DNA of 6,468 nt from Bacteroidota bacterium. Its GTDB lineage: Bacteria; Bacteroidota; Bacteroidia; Chitinophagales; UBA10324. The position numbers were made by a program, and so were the translations under genes. The stretch lies in assembly GCA_003455275.1 (NCBI GenBank), contig DMRR01000048.1, forward strand, positions 1,332 to 7,799, read 5' to 3'. Below the pieces are notes generated by a model. That model was not told where the DNA came from. It saw only the letters and a program-made list of their open reading frames with translations, and did not search any database. Shown here one piece after another: positions 1-6,468 of this stretch (its first letter is position 1; every line of letters starts with the position of its first letter).

Positions 1-1358
1 ATCGCTATTTTGTTTCTAACACCCAAAGCGGACAAATTCTTGCGCGCGATGCAAGCGGGAATCTTTCAGTGTTTGTGAATAATGTTTCGCCCAGTCCGTA
101 TGGTTTGGAAATGGCCTGGGGAAATCTCTATGCGTGTTGCGGAGGAAAAATTTATGGCTATGATATGAGCGGCACACAAATTTTCAATGTGAACCTAGGA
201 GCAACTTTCCTGAATGGAATTGCACACGACAACAGCGGAAATCTTTATGCTACAGATTTCAGTGCGAAAAAGATTTATCGCATAAACATCAACACCAGTT
301 CTTACAATGTGTTTGTGCAAACAGCACAACTGCCGAGCAATTCACCCAATGGAATTATCTGGGATCAGGGACAAAACCGTTTGCTTGTTGTAACCTGGAG
401 TTCCAATGCGCCTATACTTGCTGTATCAGTTGCTGATTCTTCTGTTACCACAATTGCTTCTACATCGCTTTCAAGTTGCGATGGAATCGCAGAAGACGGA
501 GCCGGAAATTTTTATGTTTCCAATTGGGGAAGTCAGAGTGTTGTGAAATTTCCAAATGATTTTTCTACACAAACAACTGTCATGACCGGATTGCATAATC
601 CCGCTGATATTTTTTACAACATTTATACTGACACTCTCGCGGTTCCAAACAGCAGCACGAGCTCAAACACTGTGGTATTTCAGAGTTTTGCTCCCGGCAC
701 TTCTATTACTGTTTGTAATGATGTTCCGCTCACATTATATCCTGACAGCATTTCATTTGGAGCAAGTGATGGTTTTGTAAGCGGAACGGATTCCATGCTT
801 TACTGTGTAATAAAGAACACCAGCAACTACAGTTTTGCATATCCACAAGCGAGATTCAATTTTATTGATGCACTTCCTGCGGGAACCACTGTAGATGCAG
901 GAAGCACAGGATTCATTGTGTTTGCTTCTTCATGGAATCCCGGAGAAGAAAGACCAGTGAAATGCTATTTCAATTCAAGTGCTCCAATTCCTGATGGTTA
1001 CCTGATGCATTTTATTATGAGCGTTACCAATCTTGCTCCGTCATCAGTTGATACCTGTGCGTTCAGTGATACATTTCTTGTGGTAATGGATTTCCCGAAT
1101 GCAATTTGCGATTGCATTGATTTTTCTTTCAACCCTTTCCCGAATCCCGCTTCAGATAAAATCTCAATCAGCTCAATTGGATATGATGTAAGTACTATTG
1201 AATTCTATGATGTGTTAGGAAGAAAAATCAGAACTGAAAAAATGAATTCGCAGGATGAAATTTTTTCAATTGAAGATTTTTCAAGCGGAGTTTATTTCAT
1301 TCATGCATTGAACAACGAAGGAAAATTTATTCTGAGCAGAAAATTTGTAAAGCAGTAA
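1..1358 (+). CDS. Secreted NHL-type beta-propeller protein with T9SS sorting domain (5' end missing)
   Basis: The reading frame is open from base 3 at the left edge (R-Y-F-V-S-N...) to TAA at 1356-1358, giving 451 visible residues. The GTG at 69 is internal to the protein and is not a start. Residues 1 to about 225 contain repeated NHL/SMP-30-like blades: a glycine- and aspartate-rich turn followed by a strand. Clear examples are NGIAHDNSGNLYATDF near residues 71-86 and DGIAEDGAGNFYVSNWG near 160-176; about six blades are visible, the first one cut by the edge. Residues about 244-365 look like an Ig-like beta-sandwich. Residues about 374-451 are a type A T9SS sorting domain, with the FPNPASDKI start, a middle YDVLGRKI strand, FSSGVYFI, and a basic end (SRKFVKQ). 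From family knowledge such proteins cross the outer membrane by T9SS and are released or anchored at the surface. Propellers of this class usually bind ligands or proteins; no catalytic site is evident. The signal peptide should lie upstream of the window. The next gene starts 26 bases downstream on the same strand, so co-transcription is likely. Confidence 0.9.
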   Translation, partial: RYFVSNTQSGQILARDASGNLSVFVNNVSPSPYGLEMAWGNLYACCGGKIYGYDMSGTQIFNVNLGATFLNGIAHDNSGNLYATDFSAKKIYRININTSSYNVFVQTAQLPSNSPNGIIWDQGQNRLLVVTWSSNAPILAVSVADSSVTTIASTSLSSCDGIAEDGAGNFYVSNWGSQSVVKFPNDFSTQTTVMTGLHNPADIFYNIYTDTLAVPNSSTSSNTVVFQSFAPGTSITVCNDVPLTLYPDSISFGASDGFVSGTDSMLYCVIKNTSNYSFAYPQARFNFIDALPAGTTVDAGSTGFIVFASSWNPGEERPVKCYFNSSAPIPDGYLMHFIMSVTNLAPSSVDTCAFSDTFLVVMDFPNAICDCIDFSFNPFPNPASDKISISSIGYDVSTIEFYDVLGRKIRTEKMNSQDEIFSIEDFSSGVYFIHALNNEGKFILSRKFVKQ

Positions 1359-1384
1359 AATTTTTGCTGAGAAAAAATATCCAA

Positions 1385-2671
1385 ATGTCTCTTCGAAAAA
1401 TAAAAACAAGAATTGAACTCATCTACATGCTGTGCGAAGCAGCAGAGATAGAGCATCAGTTGCTGTTGGTTTATCTCACTGCGGCGTTCTCGCTCAAAAC
1501 AGATTTATCAGAAGGCGGAATTACAGAAGAGCAACTGAAGAAAGTAAAATCATGGCGCAGAAAAATTATCTGAGTGGCGATTGAAGAAATGTGCCACCTC
1601 TCTATTGTGTCAAACTTGCTGACTTCAATCGGAGGCGCTCCTCATTTTGCACGACCCAATCTTCCACAGGATACTCCGAAGTATTATCCTCCCGGTTTCT
1701 CGCTTGACCTGCAACCGTTCACACGGGAATCGCTTCAACGATTTGTGAGTTATGAAAATCCAAACAATCCTGAATTGAAAGCTGCAGAGTTTAAGAACGA
1801 AGAAGAAAAAATTCGAGCTGAAATTTTTTCCAGGGTTGACGATGATTGCCAGTTGATGGAAGAAGATATTCCGTTCAATACCATTCATGATTTGTATTCA
1901 TGCATCAGCGAAGGATTTCAGTTTCTTGAGGAGCAACATCCAGGAAAATTGTTCCTCTGCGATTCGAGTGCTCAACTCACCAACTCAAAAGAAGTGAGAC
2001 TTTTTGATGAACTTTTTCCCATTGTGGATTTGGCAACCGTGAATGAATCCATCCGGATTATTCTGGAGCAAGGAGAAGGAAACACCAGCAATGTGAAGGG
2101 GCATTTCAGAATTTTCAGCGACATACTTGAGGAATATGAAACAGAAATAAAAATTAGTCAGGAAAAAAATATTGAATTTATTCCGGCGCGTAACTGTATT
2201 GAAAATCCTTTTATACATCAACCGGCTGATGCAAGCGAAGTGAACATTATCGAAGATGAATTCACTGCTGAAATTTCATTGCTCTTCAATTCTTGTTACG
2301 ACACGATGATGAAGATGATTATCCGCGCTTTCAATCATCATGAAGAAACCACTGAAGAAGTTTCTCTGCTGTGCGACACTTTTATTTCGTTCATGCACGA
2401 TGTGATTACCCCGCTTGGAACATTACTCACCACTCTTCCGATGGGAGGCAGCTACGGCGATAAAACTGCAGGGCCTTCATTCGAATATCCGCGCGATATG
2501 CATTTGCTTCCTCATAAAAAAAGTGCCTGGCAGATTTTCAGCGAACAACTTGAATTGATTTCAAAGTTTGCAGCTGAGTTCTCAAATGATGAACGCGCTG
2601 CTGCCCGCGCTAAGTCAGTGCTGGCGGATGTTGCAATAAAACTCGCAGGGTTTGCCGAAAAGTTGAAATAA
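1385..2671 (+). pseudogene. Ferritin-like (VioB-related) protein, interrupted by in-frame TGA
   Basis: One frame runs from ATG 1385 to TAA 2669-2671 (428 codons) but contains TGA at codon 63 (1571-1573). Homology-like features continue across the stop without a frame change. Before it is EIEHQ (E21, H24) on a helix; directly after it is VAIEEMCHL (E68, H71), followed by NLLTSIGGAPHFARPNLP. Further on are EQGEG (residues 228-232) with H240, a typical third and fourth helix set for this family. The C-terminal part (about 282-423) has the ITPLGTLLTTLPMGG, AGPSFEYP and LLPH..AW pattern also known downstream of such domains. This matches the ferritin-like family that includes the VioB iminophenylpyruvate dimer synthase region. 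Membership does not fix the substrate, and no other violacein-type gene is nearby. ATG 1385 is preferred over TTG 1364 because the helix pattern starts there. As read, the product is a 62-residue stub lacking the second ExxH motif. Restart at GTG 1574, immediately after the stop, would give 365 residues lacking helix A. Alternatives are a sequencing error, a recent nonsense mutation, or recoding. Confidence 0.75.
1571..1600 (+). other. In-frame TGA followed by a short inverted repeat
   Basis: The TGA at 1571-1573 is followed by GTGGC (1574-1578), which is exactly complementary to GCCAC (1593-1597), with a 14-base loop. An alternative pairing joins GAG 1572-1574 to CTC 1598-1600 with one bulged C, extending the stem to seven pairs. 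A hairpin just after a UGA is the general layout of a bacterial selenocysteine element. However, the stem overlaps the stop codon in one pairing, the loop lacks a recognisable GGUC-type apex, and the stem is weak. The right arm also encodes the conserved Cys-His of the ExxH motif, so the pairing may be chance. Selenocysteine or other recoding is not supported beyond this. Confidence 0.2.
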
Positions 2672-2690
2672 AGTATCTGTTGAGAAAAAT

Positions 2691-2722
2691 AAAAAAGGGA
2701 GAACAAAATGTTCTCCCTTTTT
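2691..2722. terminator. Bidirectional rho-independent terminator between convergent genes
   Basis: GGGAGAAC (2697-2704) and GTTCTCCC (2710-2717) form a perfect 8-bp stem around a 5-base loop (AAAAT). Six A's (2691-2696) lie on the left and five T's (2718-2722) on the right, extending the stem and giving a U-tract on either strand. It starts 20 bases after the stop of the ferritin-like gene and lies 22 bases beyond the stop of the minus-strand T9SS gene, so it can end both transcripts. Confidence 0.9.
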
Positions 2723-2743
2723 CTTTAGAAAAAATATTTCCAA

Positions 2744-4570
2744 TCAGTGTGCAACCACCAGTTTAGTTACGCTCCTTTCAGCAGATGATTGAAGAGTTAC
2801 ATTGTAAATTCCTGAAGAAAAGTTTTCAGAATTCAATTTCAAACTGTGATTTCCTGCAGTTTGGGTTCCAAGGTTTTGGTGAAAAACAATTTCTCCCAGT
2901 GAATTATAAACGGTGAGTTCAACATTAGATGAAGAACCTAAATTGAAATAGAGGTTTGAAAATTCATTTGCAGGATTAGGATAAACTGAAGCAGACCAGG
3001 TATTTTCTTTAATATCGTTTATTCCAACATGTGAGTTTACATTCATGCGAATGAAGCCGACATCCATTCCAGCCATGTTATACCATCCAGGAGTTGTTGC
3101 AACCGGATCGTAAATAATGGTGCTGAGATTAGCTTCCTGTACATAAGATGATGCAGCAATAAACACTGTATCGCTTCCACCGAATGATTCGATTCCGGCC
3201 AGAACATCAGAGCTGTCAGTTATCGGAATCAGGTTTTGAAAATTGATGGTAACAAAATGAGCAGCACCGTTGGTAGTGTTAATGTCAGCTGAAGAAATAA
3301 CATATGGATCGGAGGTTCCCTGATCAACCCAATCAGTTCCGTCCCATGTATAAATATGCGCAATCACTGTAGATCCAACTGAAGTGTTTTCCTGAAAAGC
3401 AACATCCAATGAACCAACCTGTGTAGCGTTCGGAACGAAATAGTAATTTGCCAGCGTGTACTCATCATACTGGTTATACATTCCGCCTCCATCATACATT
3501 CCATTATCGCGCGCAAATTGATAGGCATGAACAGCAAAAGATTTGTTGATTGTATTATCTGCAGGATTATCATCTGTTTGATCGCCGGTTGTTGAATAAG
3601 TTACATTGTATGTTCCAACTCCGCTTGGAAGAAAAGTAGTATTCACAACCAATGTATCGAACGATGCAGGAGTAAAATCCTGTGCCGGACTCACATCATT
3701 AAATCCTCCGGGAGAAACTGTTGCAGTTAACTTAACATTTGTTTGGTCAGTAGCTCCCATGTTTGTTGCGATATTAGCGAAGTAAACTTCTTGCTCCTGA
3801 CCGGTTGGATAAATTGTATATCCGTCTCCGAGCCAGGTATTATCAGTAGTCATATCATTTGCCGGTGCATCTTCTAAACTAACATCGTCAATCATCCAGG
3901 CATAACACCATCCTGATGCATTTGGCTGAAGGCTGATAGGACTATAAAACTGAAAGCGAATCCAAACTGTGGCTGAGCCTCCGGCATAAGGAGTAATGTT
4001 TACAATTACAGTTGCCGGATTAGGATCTCCATCAGGATCGGCATTGAAATCATTTACAGCCACACCGGTATTCACAGAGATCTTAGTCCAGTTTGTATTG
4101 TCTGTGCTTACAAAAACAAAAGTGCTGTCATAAAACCTTCTGTAATACTGCTGAAATTTTAGAAGCACGCCCGGATGCGAACTGCAATCAATAGAGTTAG
4201 CTGTAGTGATATCTCCAATCTGATTGGCAAATGTTGTAGTCATTCCATCGGAATCAAACATTGCAAATCCGTTTGAAGCGGTTGTTGACTGAATGGGGCT
4301 TATTGCATATCCGCCGGAAGGGCCGCTCGTTCCGATTACCCAGTTTTGATTATTAGGCACTTCACTGGAGATATTCCAATTTGATGCATTTGAAAAATCA
4401 TCAGACCAGATTACTGAGCGTGAATTGAAGTAATTGGATTGAAGATGGTTTCCATAAACAATGGTTGGGTTTTTTTTGAATACGATGTTGTCGTTAGAAT
4501 TCAATGGTGCCTGGGCAAATCCACTGAGGCTCACTGCCGCCAACACAAGGAGAGTAAAAATTTTTTTCAT
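2744..4570 (-). CDS. Secreted multidomain beta-rich protein with T9SS type A sorting domain
   Basis: This 608-residue protein is read from ATG at 4570 (complement). A TTG eight codons upstream is possible but would put extra polar residues before a typical signal peptide, so the ATG was chosen. Residues 1-20 are a signal peptide (MKKIFTLLVLAAVSLSGFAQ). Residues about 54-233 resemble the jelly-roll 'choice-of-anchor J'/MAM-like domain: it opens with WSDDFSNASNW and closes with WCYAWMIDDVSLED, and contains an acidic DPDGDPNP turn (178-185) that could bind calcium. Residues about 237-346 look like an Ig/CARDB-type sandwich ending in DDNPADNTINKSF. Residues about 350-512 are a second beta-rich domain with YTWDGTDWV. 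Residues about 525-608 are the sorting domain: VYPNPANEF, LTVYNSLGEIV, FSSGIYNVTL, then KLVVAH. The expected path is Sec export, T9SS passage and surface attachment or release. No protease, glycosidase or adhesin active site is visible, so the function is open. The stop codon is TGA (2744-2746) at the normal family end, which shows TGA acting as a stop in this genome. The gene diverges from the DUF4476 gene and converges on the ferritin-like gene. Confidence 0.93.
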   Translation of the reverse strand: MKKIFTLLVLAAVSLSGFAQAPLNSNDNIVFKKNPTIVYGNHLQSNYFNSRSVIWSDDFSNASNWNISSEVPNNQNWVIGTSGPSGGYAISPIQSTTASNGFAMFDSDGMTTTFANQIGDITTANSIDCSSHPGVLLKFQQYYRRFYDSTFVFVSTDNTNWTKISVNTGVAVNDFNADPDGDPNPATVIVNITPYAGGSATVWIRFQFYSPISLQPNASGWCYAWMIDDVSLEDAPANDMTTDNTWLGDGYTIYPTGQEQEVYFANIATNMGATDQTNVKLTATVSPGGFNDVSPAQDFTPASFDTLVVNTTFLPSGVGTYNVTYSTTGDQTDDNPADNTINKSFAVHAYQFARDNGMYDGGGMYNQYDEYTLANYYFVPNATQVGSLDVAFQENTSVGSTVIAHIYTWDGTDWVDQGTSDPYVISSADINTTNGAAHFVTINFQNLIPITDSSDVLAGIESFGGSDTVFIAASSYVQEANLSTIIYDPVATTPGWYNMAGMDVGFIRMNVNSHVGINDIKENTWSASVYPNPANEFSNLYFNLGSSSNVELTVYNSLGEIVFHQNLGTQTAGNHSLKLNSENFSSGIYNVTLQSSAERSVTKLVVAH

Positions 4571-4697
4571 GATTTGGTTTTTTTGATTCCGCAATGTAAC
4601 GAATCAAAACTCACACTTAAAACAAATTTCACTAATAGCGCAGGAAAATTTATGGTTCCTGAATTTTGTTTTCTTTGTTCCTTCTCAAAATTTTTTT
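4571..4697. promoter_or_regulatory. Divergent intergenic region, presumed promoters for both flanking genes
   Basis: These 127 bases separate two divergent start codons, so promoters for both genes must lie here or inside the neighbours. On the plus strand GAATTTTG (about 4661-4668) matches seven of eight positions of the Bacteroidota -7 element TAnnTTTG if degenerate positions are counted, but no well-placed -33 TTTG is seen. On the minus strand no pair with correct spacing was found. No Shine-Dalgarno sequence precedes either ATG; both are preceded by T- or A-rich runs, as is common in this phylum. Confidence 0.35.
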
Positions 4698-5789
4698 ATG
4701 AAAAAAATAATTTTTGTTTGGCTTTTTACATTTGAATTAGTTACCGGATTCATAGTATCAAAGAGTAAAGCTCAGAATTGTATTCCGGTTACCAATCTTG
4801 AATTTATGACTGAAATGAAAGTGCTCAATGGTCAAACAACTGATCAATTGAAACTGAATAATCTGAATTTGTGGTTGCGCGGTAAGTGTGTGCAGAGTGG
4901 GCAGGCAAAATCAATTGCATTGTTATTTCAATCGGATGATATGCGCCTGCAATATTGTTACGCTGCGTATTCCGCGCTGTCAGATAAAGAAAATTATTAT
5001 GCGCTCTTCGATGCATTCAATGCGCTCTCCTATGCTTTTCTGTTTTATGATTTCGTAAATGAAAATATTGCGGAGACGAACACTGTTCCCATTCCGGATT
5101 CGGTTAAACTTTTTCCTGATTTAAATTATCCATCGCCTGTTTCTTACAAAGGAATGACGGGTTGCAACTTACCGATGAGCGACAATGATTTTAATCTATT
5201 GGTGAAACCGGTTGTGGATGCGCAGGGCGATGTAAATCGCGCCACCGCTGCAACACAATTTGTTCAAAGCAATTGCGTAAGCATGGCGCAACTGATGATG
5301 CTTTCTACTTTGATTCAACTCGATTTGAATCGTCAAAAGTTCATGAAGCAAAACTTTACAAAGTGTTATGATATGGAAAACTATCCGGCGGCCGCACAGG
5401 TGTTCAGCACACAATCATATCGCGATGATTGGAATGCATTCGCTGCAGCAACCATAAAATCATTGCTCCCTCCGCCACCGCCGCCTGTAATTGTATGCAC
5501 TGTAAGCGAGCAAGACATGAACGCAATTATCACTCAACTCAATAACCAAAGCTTCGCAAGCACGAAGGTTAGCACTGCGAAAACAATTCTTGCGGCGAAG
5601 AAGTGCTTTACTGTGTCGCAGATAAAATCAATCGTAAAAACTATGTCTTTTGAAAATGATAAGCTTGATGTAGCAAAGTATGCTTATGATTATTGTATCG
5701 ATAAACAGAATTACTATCAGCTCAGTGATGTATTTGATTTCAGCAGCAGCACAACCGACCTTATGAATTTTTTGAAAGGAAAACAATAA
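4698..5789 (+). CDS. Exported protein with three tandem DUF4476-like units
   Basis: This 363-residue protein starts at ATG 4698 and ends with TAA. Residues 1-25 are a signal peptide (MKK, hydrophobic core, SKSKA before Q-N-C). The cysteine at 28 does not fit a lipobox, so signal peptidase I cleavage is more likely than lipidation. The rest is three helical units beginning at C28, C156 and C267. The last unit (267-363) is the clearest match to the Bacteroidota domain DUF4476, with the FTVSQIKSI and DKQNYYQLSDVF segments. In each unit a second Cys (C64, C193, C303) is followed five residues later by Gln, and 35 residues later by the Asn of a D-x-x-N-Y motif (N99, N228, N338). A proline run (258-263) links units two and three. 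The biochemical role of DUF4476 is unknown; periplasmic or surface location is inferred from the signal peptide. It has no T9SS sorting domain. The neighbouring beta-barrel gene converges on it with a 31-base gap, so the two are not one operon. Confidence 0.88.
   Translation: MKKIIFVWLFTFELVTGFIVSKSKAQNCIPVTNLEFMTEMKVLNGQTTDQLKLNNLNLWLRGKCVQSGQAKSIALLFQSDDMRLQYCYAAYSALSDKENYYALFDAFNALSYAFLFYDFVNENIAETNTVPIPDSVKLFPDLNYPSPVSYKGMTGCNLPMSDNDFNLLVKPVVDAQGDVNRATAATQFVQSNCVSMAQLMMLSTLIQLDLNRQKFMKQNFTKCYDMENYPAAAQVFSTQSYRDDWNAFAAATIKSLLPPPPPPVIVCTVSEQDMNAIITQLNNQSFASTKVSTAKTILAAKKCFTVSQIKSIVKTMSFENDKLDVAKYAYDYCIDKQNYYQLSDVFDFSSSTTDLMNFLKGKQ
4779..5057 (+). repeat. DUF4476-like unit 1 (protein-level repeat)
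   Basis: Covers residues about 28-120. Landmarks are C28, C64 with Gln 69, and D96-x-x-N99-Y100. The third Cys (C87) sits seven residues earlier, relative to the NY pair, than in units 2 and 3. This is the most diverged of the three along with unit 2. Confidence 0.7.
5163..5447 (+). repeat. DUF4476-like unit 2 (protein-level repeat)
   Basis: Covers residues about 156-250. Landmarks are C156, C193 with Gln 198, C223, and D225-x-x-N228-Y229. Spacing from second Cys to Asn is 35, identical to units 1 and 3. Confidence 0.7.
5496..5777 (+). repeat. DUF4476 unit 3 (protein-level repeat)
   Basis: Covers residues about 267-360 and is the unit closest to the family pattern. Landmarks are C267, C303 with Gln 308, C333, and D335-x-x-N338-Y339, followed by the usual VFDF segment. 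Confidence 0.78.
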
Positions 5790-5820
5790 TCCATTTTAAC
5801 ATTACAGGAACTCATTTTTC

Positions 5821-6468
5821 CTAATTCACTTTCTTCAATTCCATACCACAAACCGGACACTTGCCGGGTTGATTGCTTCCACTTCCTTCGCAGTGCATGG
5901 GGCACTGATATTTAAACAATGCATCATCGCACACAGGATTTTTTGTAGTGAAGAACCGATAAGAAATGCCAACCGTAAACTGCGTGCCGGTTACTACCTG
6001 AGTGCCTCTCACATTTTCATACAACGGCAATTCATATAAACCAAAAACTGTGAGTTTACCAAAACTGTAATTTACCTGGGGTGATAGCATTAACTTCATG
6101 CTTCCGGTTGATTTTGTATCAACATTATAGAGTGCAAGCAGGTCAGTATTTTTTGCGGAGCGCATCGAATCAATTATTTCACTTTTTAACTGAATGGTTA
6201 CACCCGCTTTATGGAAAAATGTTTTACTGGCAAAGATTCCGATCCCCTTATAGTTGCCGAATTTTTCTCCCAAAGAATTCCAACCTTTCATTATGTAGGT
6301 AGCATTTGCAAACAATCTGAAATTATGCTTTGGAAAACCGCGAAGGAAAAATCCATAAAAAATAAAATCATGTGAACCATTTGTTGGCTGAACTAATGGA
6401 GGCGAAGTGGTAAAAAATTGTTCGCCATTGAATGGATTGGTAAATACAAGTGTTGAATCTGTATGACT
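5821..6468 (-). CDS. Outer-membrane beta-barrel-like protein with C-terminal heavy-metal-binding motif (5' end missing)
   Basis: The frame is open from the right edge to TAG at 5821-5823, giving 215 visible residues; the true start lies beyond the window. The TTG at 6315 is an internal Leu codon. Visible residues about 28-175 show alternating hydrophobic/polar strands with aromatic ends: FIFYGFFLRGF, FRLFANATYIMKGW, GSMKLMLSPQVNYSFGKLTVFGLYEL and GTQFTVGISYRFF (written here as separate strands), as in transmembrane beta-barrels of the small transporter/MetA-like outer-membrane type. The last strand ends in aromatic residues, then a short linker leads to residues 187-215, a heavy-metal-binding domain. 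From family knowledge this YxCPMH...CPxCGM motif occurs in copper/heavy-metal efflux proteins, so a role in metal handling at the outer membrane is inferred, with the tail expected on the periplasmic side. The exact barrel family cannot be fixed from this fragment. It converges on the DUF4476 gene. Confidence 0.8.
   Translation of the reverse strand, partial: SHTDSTLVFTNPFNGEQFFTTSPPLVQPTNGSHDFIFYGFFLRGFPKHNFRLFANATYIMKGWNSLGEKFGNYKGIGIFASKTFFHKAGVTIQLKSEIIDSMRSAKNTDLLALYNVDTKSTGSMKLMLSPQVNYSFGKLTVFGLYELPLYENVRGTQVVTGTQFTVGISYRFFTTKNPVCDDALFKYQCPMHCEGSGSNQPGKCPVCGMELKKVN
5824..5910 (-). other. Heavy-metal-binding (HMBD/YHMBD-like) C-terminal motif
   Basis: Encodes visible residues 187-215: Y187, C189-P-M191-H192-C193-E-G, then P201-G-K-C204-P-V-C207-G-M209 and a basic end. 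Four Cys, two Met and one His are candidate soft-metal ligands. The Cys at 193 replaces the Pro of the more common CPMHPE form; a CPMxCEG form is, to my knowledge, common in Bacteroidota. Confidence 0.85.

Noticed and set aside
69..71. GTG as a start for the propeller gene.
   Set aside because: The frame stays open to the left edge and encodes a further propeller-like segment, so the gene begins outside the window.
1364..1384. TTG 1364 as start of the ferritin-like gene.
   Set aside because: It lies five bases after the preceding stop and adds only a few residues; ATG 1385 in the same frame fits better.
1625..2706. Minus-strand open frames of 60-90 codons inside the ferritin-like gene and its 3' end.
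   Set aside because: They overlie a well-supported gene, have low-complexity composition and no recognisable domain.
2744..2746. Genome-wide reassignment of TGA to a sense codon to explain the split ferritin-like gene.
   Set aside because: The T9SS gene ends with TGA exactly after the expected KLVVAH end of its sorting domain, and no other gene here needs TGA as sense.
4439..4735. Plus-strand frame of 98 codons across the divergent intergenic region.
   Set aside because: It is antisense to a signal peptide coding region and overlaps the start of the DUF4476 gene in another frame; no protein-like features.
4773..4781. Lipoprotein signal at C28 of the DUF4476 protein.
   Set aside because: The residues before the Cys (A-Q-N) do not fit a lipobox, and C28 is better explained as the first conserved Cys of repeat unit 1.
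5777..5822. Possible terminator between the convergent DUF4476 and beta-barrel genes: AGGAA (5806-5810) with TTCCT (5818-5822), and AGGAAAA (5777-5783) with TTTTCCT (5816-5822).
   Set aside because: Stems are only 5-7 bp, AT-rich or with a 32-base loop, and overlap coding ends; not strong enough to call.
6313..6315. TTG as a start for the beta-barrel gene.
   Set aside because: The upstream frame is open for 51 more codons to the edge and encodes barrel-like strands; the codon is an internal Leu.

Overview
The window looks like an ordinary piece of a Bacteroidota chromosome, possibly Flavobacteriia/Sphingobacteriia/Chitinophagia-like or an uncultured relative. The evidence is two secreted proteins ending in type A type IX secretion (T9SS) sorting domains, a DUF4476-type protein, moderately AT-rich DNA, and starts without clear Shine-Dalgarno sequences. 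I see no RNA gene, insertion sequence, CRISPR array or phage module.

Left part (1-2671, plus strand): the 3' end of a gene for a secreted NHL-type beta-propeller with a T9SS sorting domain. After 26 bases comes a ferritin-like, VioB-related gene (1385-2671). Codon 63 of this gene is an in-frame TGA, so as read it is broken or needs recoding. A strong hairpin at 2691-2722 with A and T tracts on its two flanks ends this transcript and also the convergent one from the right.

Middle (2744-4570, minus strand): a 608-residue secreted T9SS cargo protein. It has a signal peptide, a jelly-roll 'choice-of-anchor' type domain, an Ig-like region, a second beta-rich region and a sorting domain. Its own stop is TGA, which argues that TGA is a normal stop in this genome.

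Right part: a 127-base divergent intergenic region separates that gene from a 363-residue exported protein (4698-5789, plus strand). The latter is built from three tandem DUF4476-like units with nearly exact spacing of Cys, Gln and Asp-x-x-Asn-Tyr positions. Converging on it is the 3' part of a gene for an outer-membrane beta-barrel-like protein (5821 to the right edge, minus strand), which ends in a Cys-rich heavy-metal-binding motif (CPMHCEG...CPVCGM).

The genes do not form an obvious single pathway; most encode cell-envelope or secreted products. The points most worth checking are the in-frame TGA in the ferritin-like gene, the three-fold DUF4476 repeat with its cysteine pattern, and the metal-binding tail on the beta-barrel. 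I found no convincing new multi-gene system.
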